From the NCBI GenBank assembly GCA_016191875.1, contig JACPVG010000002.1:1-64000 (forward strand): a stretch of 64,000 nt of DNA, in the 5' to 3' direction. Numbering within the stretch: the stretch's first letter is position 1; each line of letters begins with the position of its first letter. Both the position numbers and the translations under genes were made by a program. The notes below the pieces were generated by a model. That model saw only the letters and a program-made list of their open reading frames with translations. It was not told the origin of the DNA and did not search any database. Source of the stretch: Chloroflexota bacterium (GTDB taxonomy: Bacteria; Chloroflexota; Anaerolineae; Anaerolineales; UBA11579). This document shows, piece by piece, positions 42,865-51,619 of this stretch.

Positions 42865-45366
42865 CTATTGTACACCGTAGCCCGGCACTTCAATCGTCTT
42901 GCCCTGCACCTCCACCTGGTGATAGGGCACCCAGGCCACGCCGAACAGTTCCACCAGCACATCTTTCTTAAGCGGCTTGTAGGGGATTTCTTCGACCTCG
43001 CGGGCGGCGTTGGCCCAGCGCTCCTCGATCTCGTCCAGCTTGTCTTCGATCTCATCCGAAAGTTCGGCCAGTTCCCTCTCCATCCGGTCGATCTCTTCGA
43101 TCGATTCTTCCACATCGTCTTCGGCGTTCTTCACCATGCGGTGTTTGCTGAGTGAGCGCGAGAGGCGCGTGGTGCTGCGGCTGCCGGTGAACAGCGTGAC
43201 GATGTTCTCAGCGTGCGTGCCGAGCGCCTCCACTTTGCGCGCCTGCAGGTCGGACTGGTCTTCCATCAGTTCGCGTTTTTCGGCGTTGAGTTTCTTCTGC
43301 AGGGCCTGAATCTTGGTCTTGTAGGTCGCTTGCAGTTTCTTTTTCTCTGCGTCCAGCCCCTTGCGGGCAGCCTCGCCCAACATCTGGCGGAACTGGCCTT
43401 CACCGGTGGGCGGGCCGGCGAACACTTTCAGGGTGTTGTTGGCGTAGACCTTGATGCTGCTGGTGCGGAACACCCAGTCCACAAAATCGGCTTCCAGCGC
43501 TTTGAGCAGTTTGCCATCCGCCAGCGAGCCTTCCAGGGCCTCAAAACGCGCCTGCGGCACAGGCTGGCTCTCCAGGGCGCGGGCGTCCACCGGTTCGGCC
43601 GGGTAATCCTCCCAGCGCACCACCCCGCGCCGGTCCGGGGTGAAGACCAGGGCCGTACGTTTCTCAACGCTGTCCAGGCTGTATTTGCGGTCGAAAAATC
43701 GCACCTCGGACTGGGCCAGCAGGGCGGGATGGTAAAGCAGCCCCTTGCTCATGGCGCTGGGCGGCAGGGGTTCGCCGTCGGCGGCGAAAGCTTCCATCAG
43801 CGTCAGGTTGTTGGGCAGGAAATATTCCGGCACGCCGGTCGGCACGGACGGGCGGGTGGCCGAGCCTTCGCCCTGGGCGGGCGGCGCTTTGGGCGCGGCG
43901 GTTGGGGCCGCAGAAGCCGCAACGGCGGCAGGGGCAGCGGCTGGAGCCGCGGATGCGGTGGGCCGGGCTGCCGGGGCTGCCGCGCCGGCCAGTTCGTTGA
44001 GCGCCGGGATCTGGGCACGGGTGAGCGGTCCGGCCAGGTAGTTCATCGCCCAGCGCGTGCCGAACACCTGCGGCCCTTTGGCGTGTACGTTATGCAGCAA
44101 AAAGATGCGCTTGCCCAGTTTGGAGATGACCGCGTCGTAGCGCCCCCGGTCCAGGTCGCCGCCCGCCGCGCCTTCCAGCCCGTCCAGCAGGCGTTCTTTG
44201 TCGCGCTCGGTCTGCAAGCGGCCGATCATCCACGTCCCGGCGTTGGAAAGGGCTTTGTAATCCACGTCCACCGGGTTCTGGGTCGCCAGCACCTGCCCCA
44301 CCCCGAAGGCGCGCGCCTGCTTGAGCATGCGCAGCATCAGCGGCTTGGTGGGTGGGTTGCTGGTGGGCGGCATGTAGCCGAAGATCTCGTCGAAGTACAG
44401 GAGGGCGCGCAGGCTGGTGCTGCCTTTTTGCGAGCGCATCCAGGTCTCGACCGCCGAATACAGGAGAGTGATGAAGAACATGCGCTCCGAATCGCTCAGG
44501 TGCGCCACGTAGAACACGCTATGGCGCGGGCGGCCGTCCGGCCCGTGCAGCAGGGCGGGCACGTCCAGCGGCTGGCCGGTGATCCAGGTCTGGAAGGCGG
44601 GCGCGGCCAGGATGTTGTTGAGCAGCATCGCCAGGCTGAAGCGTTCCTTTTCCGGGAAGAAGGTGTTGAGGTCAAACACACCCAGTTTCTCGAAGGGCGG
44701 GTTCTGGGTCTGGAGGATGAGTTCGCCCAGGTCCAGGTTTTTGCCGGCGCTCCAGGCGCGCTCGAAGATGTTGGCCAGCAGGATGTGTTCACGCGACCGC
44801 ACCGGGTCGATGTCTTCCATGCCGACCAGGCCGAGGATGGCGGTGACCGTGCCGCCGATCTTCTCCCGCAGGATCTCCTCGTTGCCCTGCCAGGGCAGGT
44901 CCGGGGCCTGAAGCGAGGCCAGGATACTGATGGGAATGCCGGCGTCCGAGCCGGGGGTGTAGATGGCAAAATGAGCGGCGTTCTTGAGCGCCAGGATGCG
45001 CTCCTTGTCGATGCCATCGGCGGCCAGCCCCTTCTGCCATTTTCCGGCTTCTTCGGCGGCGGCCTGTTCGATGGTCTTGCCCTCGCGGCGGGCCACGTCG
45101 GCGTTCAGCCAGGGTTGGAAATCTTCGGGCAGCAGGTCAGGGAAGTGCAGCAGGGCGTTGGTGATATCACCCTTGGGGTCGATCATCAGCGCCGGGATGT
45201 TGTTGAGGGCGGCCTCTTCCAGCAGACCGATGCACAGGCCGGTCTTGCCGGAGCCGGTCATGCCCACCACCACGGCGTGGGTGGTCAGGTCATCCGGGTC
45301 GTAAAGGACGGGGGCTTTGCTTTCAGCGTCTCTGCCAATATAGAATTTTCCGCCGGTCTGGATCAT
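42865..45366 (-). CDS. HerA-like ATPase with long C-terminal coiled coil
   Basis: 833 residues. Walker A GMTGSGKTG near residue 35, ALMIDPKGDI next strand, Walker B LRALLYFDEIFGYMPP, and the arginine/glutamine sensor region QVLATQNPVDVDYKAL are typical of the HerA/FtsK branch (DUF87/DUF853). An Ala/Pro-rich spacer (about 470-515) precedes a region with strong coiled coil (about 650-790). It may pump or scan DNA or act at the envelope. AGGAG before ATG 45366 lies at the base of a predicted hairpin. Confidence 0.88.
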   Translation of the reverse strand: MIQTGGKFYIGRDAESKAPVLYDPDDLTTHAVVVGMTGSGKTGLCIGLLEEAALNNIPALMIDPKGDITNALLHFPDLLPEDFQPWLNADVARREGKTIEQAAAEEAGKWQKGLAADGIDKERILALKNAAHFAIYTPGSDAGIPISILASLQAPDLPWQGNEEILREKIGGTVTAILGLVGMEDIDPVRSREHILLANIFERAWSAGKNLDLGELILQTQNPPFEKLGVFDLNTFFPEKERFSLAMLLNNILAAPAFQTWITGQPLDVPALLHGPDGRPRHSVFYVAHLSDSERMFFITLLYSAVETWMRSQKGSTSLRALLYFDEIFGYMPPTSNPPTKPLMLRMLKQARAFGVGQVLATQNPVDVDYKALSNAGTWMIGRLQTERDKERLLDGLEGAAGGDLDRGRYDAVISKLGKRIFLLHNVHAKGPQVFGTRWAMNYLAGPLTRAQIPALNELAGAAAPAARPTASAAPAAAPAAVAASAAPTAAPKAPPAQGEGSATRPSVPTGVPEYFLPNNLTLMEAFAADGEPLPPSAMSKGLLYHPALLAQSEVRFFDRKYSLDSVEKRTALVFTPDRRGVVRWEDYPAEPVDARALESQPVPQARFEALEGSLADGKLLKALEADFVDWVFRTSSIKVYANNTLKVFAGPPTGEGQFRQMLGEAARKGLDAEKKKLQATYKTKIQALQKKLNAEKRELMEDQSDLQARKVEALGTHAENIVTLFTGSRSTTRLSRSLSKHRMVKNAEDDVEESIEEIDRMERELAELSDEIEDKLDEIEERWANAAREVEEIPYKPLKKDVLVELFGVAWVPYHQVEVQGKTIEVPGYGVQ

Positions 45367-45373
45367 GGGGCCA

Positions 45374-45410
45374 ACTCCTGAACACGCAGGTGGTGCACAA
45401 ATGTTCAGGA
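45374..45410 (-). promoter_or_regulatory. Inverted repeat overlapping the HerA-like gene's ribosome binding site
   Basis: TCCTGAACA (45376-45384) and TGTTCAGGA (45402-45410) pair over a 17-base loop. On the mRNA the 3' arm runs straight into AGGAG (complement of 45374-45378), 7 bp from the ATG, so the hairpin would restrict initiation. As DNA it could also be a repressor site. A TACACT -10 candidate lies just upstream. Confidence 0.55.
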
Positions 45411-45459
45411 ATAGTGTACCAGAATCCCCTTTTCGGCTTGGCGAATTGGGAGCGGGAAT

Positions 45460-46485
45460 TCAGGTCGTGTGTGACCAGCCCGCGGGCGCAGTCAGCCCGG
45501 CCACCAGCGTTTCAAGGGCCAGTTCCGGCTCCATCTGGCCGGTCTTCATCGCCACATCGTAGTCCAGCAGGCGGCGGTAGATGTGCGCCAGCGCCGGCGC
45601 AGAAAGCGTGCGCGCCTGGGCGGCCAGTTTCCTGGCCCGAAAGGGGTGGATGCCCAGCGTTTCGGCCAGCGCGCCTTCCTGGCCGCCGTTCTCGATGACC
45701 TCACGCGCCTGGACGAGCAGCCGAAAATGCCCCACCAGGCTGAAAAACAGGCTCAGCCCGTCCTGCTCGGCCAGCAGACGACCCAACTGGTTCATGGCGG
45801 CGCGCCCGTCGCGGGCGGCGATGGCGTCGATGAGGGCGAAGTAATCCGCCGGCGCGCCGTAGAAGGCCGCCAGCTGGTCCACGTCTTCGGGCGCCACCGG
45901 CCGCTGGAAGTTGGCGTAGGCCAGCAGCTTATCCACTTCCTGGGCGGCGGCGCGCGGCTCTTCGTTGAACAATTCCGCCAGGCGGGCGGCCGCCGGACGC
46001 TCGAACTCGCCGCCCTGGCTTTTGGCGTAGGCCAGGATCCACTTCACCAGTTCGCCGCCTTTGGGCGTACCAAAGGCTTTCACAAACGCACGCTCGCTCG
46101 CTTTTTCGGCCCAGGCCAGCAGCCAGGGCTTCTTCTTCACGGGCCTGCCCTTTTCATCGCGGTCCAGTTGCCGCTCCTCGGTCAACACCAGCGCGGTGCT
46201 GGGCGGCAGGCTCTCCAGCAGGGCGGTGAACTTCTGGCGCTGCTCGTCGCTCTGGAAGCGCCGCGCCGGGCTGGCGGCCAGCACCAGCCGCCGTTCGGCT
46301 AGGAAGGGCAGGGCGTAGCAGGCCGCTCGCAGCGTCTCCAGGTCGTAGGCGCCTTCCAGCCGGGTGGTGTTCATCTCGGCCGTGGCCGGGTCGCCCAGCT
46401 TGTCCTGCATGGCCCGGATGAACTGGCCGATGGCGTAATCGTCTTCGCCGTGCAGCAGGTAGACGGTGGGTTTGGCGTCGGTCAT
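45460..46485 (-). CDS. holA: DNA polymerase III, delta subunit
   Basis: 341 residues. PTVYLLHGEDDYAIGQFIRA is the family N-terminus; a collapsed AAA+ domain follows (LPPSTALVLTEERQLDR), then helical domains ending in LLDYDVAMKTGQMEPELALE, the characteristic HolA C-terminus. Delta opens the beta clamp during clamp loading. The ATG at 46485 is chosen because homology starts there; open frame upstream overlaps the next gene. Confidence 0.93.
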   Translation of the reverse strand: MTDAKPTVYLLHGEDDYAIGQFIRAMQDKLGDPATAEMNTTRLEGAYDLETLRAACYALPFLAERRLVLAASPARRFQSDEQRQKFTALLESLPPSTALVLTEERQLDRDEKGRPVKKKPWLLAWAEKASERAFVKAFGTPKGGELVKWILAYAKSQGGEFERPAAARLAELFNEEPRAAAQEVDKLLAYANFQRPVAPEDVDQLAAFYGAPADYFALIDAIAARDGRAAMNQLGRLLAEQDGLSLFFSLVGHFRLLVQAREVIENGGQEGALAETLGIHPFRARKLAAQARTLSAPALAHIYRRLLDYDVAMKTGQMEPELALETLVAGLTAPAGWSHTT

Positions 46486-46499
46486 CAGGGTTTTGCCGC

Positions 46500-47006
46500 T
46501 CACCCCTCGGTGGTGATGCGGTGGGCGGTCACCGGCCCGCCGTCGTGGCGCATCACCATCGTCACCCGCAGGCCGCCCGGCGCGCCGGAGGTAGTGAAGC
46601 GCTCCTGCAGCCGGAAACCCAGTGGCTGGGCCAGAATCAAGGCGATGGTGGCGAACAGCCCGGCCAGCGGCAGGCGTTCCAGCCAATCGCGGCGGCGGCG
46701 CGCGCCCCAAAAGGCCAGGCCGGCCGCCAGCCCGGCGGCGATGCCGGAGGCGGCGTAGTTCGTGCCGCAGCCGGGGTAAACCGCCAGGTTGCGCTCGCCG
46801 TTGCGCAGGCGCATCAGGGCGGCGGTCACGCCGTCGGCCACGGCCTCGGTCTCCAGGTCGCCCAGCAGCCAGAAGCCGCCGGCATCCGAATAGCCCGCCA
46901 GCGATGTGCCGGGGAAACGCTGCGAAAGCACGTGAATGGCGGCGTGTTCCAGGCCATGGTTGCGGCGGATGCGCGAAATGACTGGAGATTCGAGAAAACC
47001 GGGCAT
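46500..47006 (-). CDS. DUF6391-like membrane-associated protein
   Basis: 168 residues beginning SPVISRIRRNHGLEHAAIHV, with FPGTSLAGYSDAGGFWLLGD and YPGCGTNYAASG, then two hydrophobic helices (GIAAGLAAGLAFWGA, LAGLFATIALILAQPLGF). The His-Gly-x-Glu-His block is conserved-looking and could bind metal. Assignment to DUF6391 is from memory of this N-terminus. Start: ATG 47006 with AAGGAC upstream. It is 14 bp from holA and likely cotranscribed. Confidence 0.75.
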   Translation of the reverse strand: MPGFLESPVISRIRRNHGLEHAAIHVLSQRFPGTSLAGYSDAGGFWLLGDLETEAVADGVTAALMRLRNGERNLAVYPGCGTNYAASGIAAGLAAGLAFWGARRRRDWLERLPLAGLFATIALILAQPLGFRLQERFTTSGAPGGLRVTMVMRHDGGPVTAHRITTEG

Positions 47007-47124
47007 GGCAGCGTCCTTTGCAGGCAACGGGCAAGGCGGCATAACCGCCCGCCAGTATTGTACCTGACGAAGGGTGGCCGCCGCGCCATTACAAACTTGC
47101 AAGGCAAACCCAATGCTCGCAGGT

Positions 47125-47154
47125 TTGACGCCTCTTTCCTTAATAAAGTATAAT
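47125..47154 (+). promoter_or_regulatory. Promoter of the DUF4388/GTPase operon
   Basis: TTGACG (47125-47130), 18 bp, TATAAT (47149-47154). Predicted start of transcription is about 47161, leaving a 160-nt leader before ATG 47323. Confidence 0.8.
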
Positions 47155-47322
47155 CCGCCCATGTGGTTGGCGGCGAGCCGCCGGCCACGGTATGCAGCCC
47201 ATGGCGATCCGGTATACAGACATCGACACCCTCGTCCCAGTCATTACCGTTGGCGCGCCCCAGGGTTGTTTCAGCGTGCGGAGGGATGGGCAATCCCAGC
47301 GCGGGTCATTGAGGCAGGTCGA

Positions 47323-48147
47323 ATGGCATTAAAAGGCAACCTACGCGACTTCACCATCACCCAGCTGCTCAATCTGGTCAACCTGGCCCAGAAGACCGGC
47401 TCGCTCGTCATTGAAGGCCCCAGCGAAGTCGCTACCATCACCTTCCGCGAGGGCAAACTGGCCTACGCCCGCCTGAACAGCGAAGACGGCGGCCTGGGCG
47501 CCATCCTGCACAAATCCAACGTCATCTCGGCCGCCCAATATGGCACGCTCAAGACCCGCGCCGCCACCATGAACGACAAGGAACTCGGCCTGCTGCTGAT
47601 CAACTCCGGCTACGTCACCCAGGATGACATCCTTGCCAGCCTGCAATCCCACTTCGTGGATATCATCCAAAAACTGTTCTCGTGGGTCGAGGGCATGTTC
47701 CACTTCGACGGCGACTCCAACGTCCCGGCGGATAAGATTCCCGTGCGGCTTGATCTGGAAAACATCATCATCGAAGGCTCGCGGCGCATGCGCGAGTGGG
47801 AACAGCTCAAAGATGAACTGCCCAACCTGGACCTGGCGCTCAAATTCACCGACCGGCCGGGCGTCAACCTCAAGAACATCAACCTGAGCGTGGAAGAATG
47901 GAAAGTGGTTTCGTTCATCAACCCCAAGAACTCCATCGCCCAGATCGCCAAGGCCAACAAGATGAGCGAACTGGACGTCCGCCGCATCGTCTACGGCCTG
48001 CTGCAGGCCGGCTTGGTGGAGCTGGTGCGGGTGCAGGGCCTGGACCACTCGAGCCTGCCCGGCATCGACAAGGCCATGCCCGGCAAGAGCAAGGAAGAAC
48101 AGAAGAACCTCGTCAACCGCCTGATTGGGCGGATTCGTTCGTTGTAG
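47323..48147 (+). CDS. DUF4388 domain protein (PATAN-like) with winged-helix tail
   Basis: 274 residues. MALKGNLRDFTITQLLNLVN is the start of DUF4388, found in gliding and signalling proteins next to small GTPases. The domain extends to about residue 110; a second region (INPKNSIAQIAKANKMSELD onward) looks like a winged helix. The ATG 47323 follows GAGGCAGG. An in-frame ATG at 47161, only 6 bases after the -10 box, would add 54 Arg/Pro-rich residues if the mRNA were leaderless; judged less likely. The GTPase gene follows by 29 bp. Confidence 0.88.
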   Translation: MALKGNLRDFTITQLLNLVNLAQKTGSLVIEGPSEVATITFREGKLAYARLNSEDGGLGAILHKSNVISAAQYGTLKTRAATMNDKELGLLLINSGYVTQDDILASLQSHFVDIIQKLFSWVEGMFHFDGDSNVPADKIPVRLDLENIIIEGSRRMREWEQLKDELPNLDLALKFTDRPGVNLKNINLSVEEWKVVSFINPKNSIAQIAKANKMSELDVRRIVYGLLQAGLVELVRVQGLDHSSLPGIDKAMPGKSKEEQKNLVNRLIGRIRSL

Positions 48148-48176
48148 TCATCTCGTCATACCAAGGATAGCGCGCT

Positions 48177-48701
48177 ATGCAAACTGTCAAAATGGTGGTG
48201 ACCGGCCCGTTCAACTCCGGGAAGACGGAGTTCATCCAGACCGTCAGCGAGATCGACGTCGTCTCGACCGAACGCAAGATCACCTCGGAAGCCGAAAAGA
48301 TCAAAGAATCGACCACCGTGGCGATGGATTTCGGGCGCATCACGGTGGACGACGAACTGGTGCTCTACCTCTTCGGCACCCCCGGCCAGAAGCGCTTCGA
48401 CTTCATGTGGGAGATCCTCTCCGAAGGCATGCTGGGTTTCATCGTCATGGTGGACAGCACCCGCCCGGAAACGTTCAAGGAAGCGCGCGCCATCCTCGAG
48501 ACGTTCCGGGCCTACGCCCCCACGCCCTACGTGGTGGCCGCCAACAAACAGGACCTGGAAGACGCCTGGGACCTGGATGATATGCGCATCGCCCTGCGCC
48601 TCGACCCGGATGTGAAACTGCTGCCGGCCATCTCGGTCGACCGCGAATCGGTCAAGACCGTGCTGCTGGAACTGCTCACCAGCATCCTCGAAGAACTCTA
48701 A
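48177..48701 (+). CDS. MglA-like small GTPase
   Basis: 174 residues of a Ras-like bacterial GTPase (COG2229). P-loop GPFNSGKTEF, switch region STTVAMDFGRI, G3 LFGTPGQKRF with Gly-Thr-Pro-Gly-Gln instead of DxxG, and G4 ANKQDL. Such GTPases work with DUF4388 or roadblock proteins in polarity and signalling. The pairing with the upstream gene supports a common signalling role. Confidence 0.92.
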   Translation: MQTVKMVVTGPFNSGKTEFIQTVSEIDVVSTERKITSEAEKIKESTTVAMDFGRITVDDELVLYLFGTPGQKRFDFMWEILSEGMLGFIVMVDSTRPETFKEARAILETFRAYAPTPYVVAANKQDLEDAWDLDDMRIALRLDPDVKLLPAISVDRESVKTVLLELLTSILEEL

Positions 48702-48714
48702 AGAGACGCCAGGC

Positions 48715-48746
48715 GGCCAGGGATGCTATGCTCTGCATCCCTGGCC
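48715..48746. repeat. GGCCAGGGATGC palindrome
   Basis: Twelve-base perfect arms GGCCAGGGATGC/GCATCCCTGGCC around an 8-nt loop, between GTPase and hydrolase genes. No T-tract, so not a typical terminator. The inner GGATGC/GCATCC is shared with other palindromes here. Confidence 0.65.
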
Positions 48747-48765
48747 CGCGAAAAACCTCAACATC

Positions 48766-49551
48766 GTGTCCACAATAACCACTGATCAGGGCATCGTCCA
48801 CTACGAGGTCTACGGGCGCGGCCGCCCGGTATTGCTGCTGCACGGCTGGCTGGGCTCCTGGGGCGTCTGGCAGGAGACGATGGCCTACCTGCAGAACGAT
48901 TTCCGCACCTACGCCCTGGATTTCTGGGGCTTCGGCGAATCCGGCAAGCCGCGCGCCTCCTACGACATCACCGATTTCGTCGGCCTGGTCGACCAGTTCA
49001 TGGATAAACTCGGCATCCGCCAGGCTCCGCTCATCGGCCACAGCATGGGCGGCACGGTCAGCCTGGCGGTGGCCGTCAAATACCCCCAACGGGTAAGTAA
49101 GGTCGGCATCATCGGCTCGCCCATTATGGGCCGTTCGCTGGCCCTGCCGCTCAAACTGGCAGGCTACGCGCCCATCGCCTGGGCGGTGCACAACATGCTC
49201 TGGGCGCTCAAGGTCGGCCTGAGCGCCGCCGCGCCCTACATCACCCAGGACCCGCGCTGGCCGGATATGATCAACCAGGACCTCGACAAGACCACGCTCG
49301 ACTCCTTCCTGCTCAGCATCCGCTCGCTGCGCAAGACCGACCTGCGGCCGCTGTTGAGCGAGGTGCACGTGCCGGTGCTGGGCATCTACGGCCGCAGGGA
49401 CAACATCGTCAACCCCCGCCAGGGCGAGCTGCTGCAGGGCGGCGCGGGCCAGCCGCGCGTGGAATATATGGAACACGCCGGGCACTTCCCCATGCTCGAC
49501 CAGCCGCGCGCCTTCATGGCTGCCCTCAAAGACTTCCTCGACGCAGAATAG
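48766..49551 (+). CDS. Alpha/beta hydrolase with intact triad
   Basis: 261 residues from GTG 48766. LLLHGWLGSWGVWQ is the oxyanion region; the nucleophile elbow is LIGHSMGGTV with Ser93; the acid is Asp in YGRRDNIV and the base His in AGHFPMLDQP. Substrate unknown (esterase, haloperoxidase or C-C hydrolase type). A full-length paralogue lies at 60148-60933 and lacks the Ser. Confidence 0.92.
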   Translation: MSTITTDQGIVHYEVYGRGRPVLLLHGWLGSWGVWQETMAYLQNDFRTYALDFWGFGESGKPRASYDITDFVGLVDQFMDKLGIRQAPLIGHSMGGTVSLAVAVKYPQRVSKVGIIGSPIMGRSLALPLKLAGYAPIAWAVHNMLWALKVGLSAAAPYITQDPRWPDMINQDLDKTTLDSFLLSIRSLRKTDLRPLLSEVHVPVLGIYGRRDNIVNPRQGELLQGGAGQPRVEYMEHAGHFPMLDQPRAFMAALKDFLDAE

Positions 49552-49637
49552 CCGGCCCCCAAGTAGTCTACTAAAAGTTTTTAGACAAGGACGCCCTTAC
49601 TATTCGGCATATTCGCCCTCGGAGAACCGGCAAGACT

Positions 49638-49926
49638 ACTTTGAAGTTGCTCTGTTGCAACCATGATCAACAAGCAAACCTGTCATTCCGAAGGAGGGTG
49701 CAACCTCGTTCGCAATGAGGTCAACTCACGAATCCGACTGAGGAATCTCGCGAAAGACGCCTTATTTACAGCGATGTTGCGCCGGATTCAAAGTATCGCT
49801 CTCGAGATTCCTCAGTCGCAGAGCGTGATTCAGGCAAGCCAGCCGGCGGGTTGGTGGCTCCTTCGGAATGACAACGGAATGACAACCCTTTTTTCTCTCG
49901 CATCCTTGCAACAGAGCACTTTGAAG
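49638..49926. mobile_element. MITE-like element, copy 2, 9-bp target duplication
   Basis: Element 49647-49917 (271 bp) with ends TTGCTCTGTTGCAA and TTGCAACAGAGC in inverted orientation. Direct repeats ACTTTGAAG flank it (49638-49646 and 49918-49926). The interior closely follows copy 1, including TGTCATTCCGAAGGAGGGT, CTGAGGAATCTCGCG, GAGATTCCTCAGTCGCAGAG and GGAATGACAA. It carries no gene. Confidence 0.92.
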
Positions 49927-49948
49927 TAGCCAAATACGCTACTTTTAA

Positions 49949-50000
49949 TAGTTGGCCGCTGTTCATCTCCGACGGAATTCCAAAGACAATCGGCCAACTA
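49949..50000. repeat. TAGTTGGCCG inverted-repeat element, copy C
   Basis: Arms TAGTTGGCCG/CGGCCAACTA with centre containing GCTGTTCATCTCCGACGGAA, nearly identical to copy A at 11.6 kb. Preceded by AAGTAGCCAAATACGCTACTT, a small inverted pair also seen in expanded form after copy B. Confidence 0.75.
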
Positions 50001-50235
50001 CACAATCCCGTGTGCAAGGTTTCCATACGCGGCCGTAGCAGCCGACCGGTATCGGCCCGCTGTCCGCGGCGTCGGTCAGCCTTTTCCAATCTCCTCATCT
50101 GAAAATCATGCCTGGCGCGCTAGTTGCATCTCCGCCACCATCGCTCATACACTTCTCGCCTGAAATTGACATATTCGCGCATCGCGCCCGCGTTATACTC
50201 GGAGTACATAACCAGCGTATTGGCCTGACCGACCC

Positions 50236-51546
50236 ATGATCAAGATCGCCCTCAAAGACCCGCGCTACATCTACCCCTTCAACGACCGCGCCCGCGACCT
50301 GCGCATCCAGAACAAGCTGCTCTGGCTGCACCAGCGCGACGTGCTGGCCCCCTACGCCCAGACCGAACTGGAAGCCAACAGCCTGGAAGAGATCCTCGAC
50401 CCGGATTTCTTTAAATTCCAGAGCGAACGCGCCTGCATCGTCTACGCCGATAACCTGTACTTCGACGAATCCTACCTGAAGGCCTTCATGAGCGAGGCCG
50501 GCAAGCGCGGCCGCGCCTGCCGGGCGGCTTTCTCCCCGGCCGACCCCGCCTTCCGCGAACACGCCCTGCCGCTCGCCACCTCCTACACCCCGGCCGGCGG
50601 GCTGTACCTGGCCGATTTCTGGTACTTCCCGGACGGCCCCGTGCCGGAAGACCAGGTCGAACCGGTCATCATCGACCTCAAGGCCCGCGAAGTGGGCTAC
50701 TACCATGTGCCCACCTACATGGCGACCCAGTCCGGCGACCTGACCTTCCAGGTGCCGCTGCGCGCCCTCATGGGCATCGATTCGTGGGTGCACATCTTCA
50801 TCGCCGACCTGGTCTACGGCCTGTTCGCCCGCGGGGCGCGTTTTGAAGACCGCCTGAACCAGGACCTGGGCTTCAAGCTCAAGATTCTGGCCGGGGCGCT
50901 CTTCGAGGGCAAGCAGATCCTCGAAAGCCGCGAACTCGTCAAAATCGGCCGCAACGTCTCCATCGACCCCACCGCCATCATCCACGGCCCGACCACCATC
51001 GGCGACAATGTGACCATCGGCGCCGGGGCGGTCATCGAGAACTGCATCATTGGAGATAACGTCAACGTCTCGCAAGGCTGCCACCTGATGCTCTCGGTGG
51101 TCGGCGATGGCGCCTTCCTTCCGTTCCGCGCCTCCCTGTTCATGACGACCCTGATGGACAACAGCATGGTGGCGCAGAACACCTGCCTGCAAATGTGCGT
51201 GGTCGGCCGCAACACCTTCATCGGGGCCGGCTCCACCTGGACGGATTACAACCTGCTGCCCGCGCCCATCCGCGCCCTGGACGGGGCCGGGAAACTCAGC
51301 GACGCCAACCGGGCGGTGCTGGGCGGCTGTGTGGGCCACAACTGCCGCATCGGCGCCGGCGTGGTCGTCTCGCCCGCCCGCGTCATCGAATCGGACGTGG
51401 TCATCGTCGCCAGCGACGAGCGCCGCGTCATCGACCGCAACGTGCCCTACACCGAAAGCGATCACCACAAGCTGCGGGCGGCGCAATTGCACAAGCGCCT
51501 GTATGACCCCGATCGCGAAAAGAAAGTCGCCCAGGAATCCTGGTAG
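50236..51546 (+). CDS. Left-handed beta-helix (hexapeptide) protein, nucleotidyltransferase-linked type
   Basis: 436 residues. Residues 1-235 form an unrecognised N-terminal domain (RIQNKLLWLHQRDVLAPYA, YADNLYFDESYLKAF). From VSIDPTAIIHGPTTIGDNVT the sequence is hexapeptide repeats, including IGDNVNVSQGCHLMLSVVGD, AGSTWTDYNLLPAPIRALDG and GAGVVVSPARVIESDVVIVA. This resembles the acyltransferase half of GlmU-like proteins. A sugar acetyl- or acyltransferase role is possible. The AAR-like gene follows, so an acyl-donor link is conceivable. Confidence 0.8.
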   Translation: MIKIALKDPRYIYPFNDRARDLRIQNKLLWLHQRDVLAPYAQTELEANSLEEILDPDFFKFQSERACIVYADNLYFDESYLKAFMSEAGKRGRACRAAFSPADPAFREHALPLATSYTPAGGLYLADFWYFPDGPVPEDQVEPVIIDLKAREVGYYHVPTYMATQSGDLTFQVPLRALMGIDSWVHIFIADLVYGLFARGARFEDRLNQDLGFKLKILAGALFEGKQILESRELVKIGRNVSIDPTAIIHGPTTIGDNVTIGAGAVIENCIIGDNVNVSQGCHLMLSVVGDGAFLPFRASLFMTTLMDNSMVAQNTCLQMCVVGRNTFIGAGSTWTDYNLLPAPIRALDGAGKLSDANRAVLGGCVGHNCRIGAGVVVSPARVIESDVVIVASDERRVIDRNVPYTESDHHKLRAAQLHKRLYDPDREKKVAQESW

Positions 51547-51619
51547 GGCTTTGACCCGCTCGCAAAACCCCAAACCGGGCAGGCGGCACGACCAGGGTTT
51601 CTGCGCAGCCGCCTGAGTC

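Larger units (their letters stand above)
49552..50235. other. Intergenic region with MITE and palindromic repeat
   Basis: 684 bp with no gene. It contains the second 9-bp-TSD MITE (49638-49926), the TAGTTGGCCG element copy C (49949-50000), and an apparently unstructured stretch before the next gene with a TATACT-like -10 around 50192. Confidence 0.8.

Noticed and set aside
43213-45381. A 722-codon open frame antisense to the HerA-like ATPase
   Set aside because: Shadow frame without recognisable domains; Walker motifs are on the minus strand.
47161-47322. Leader of the DUF4388 operon as a c-di-GMP or other known riboswitch, or as an N-terminal extension
   Set aside because: No recognisable riboswitch core; the extra 54 residues would be Arg/His/Pro-rich and unlike the DUF4388 domain, although a leaderless start there is not excluded.
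49663-49929. An 88-codon open frame in the second MITE
   Set aside because: Same reason; it follows the hairpin sequence and ends in the target duplication.
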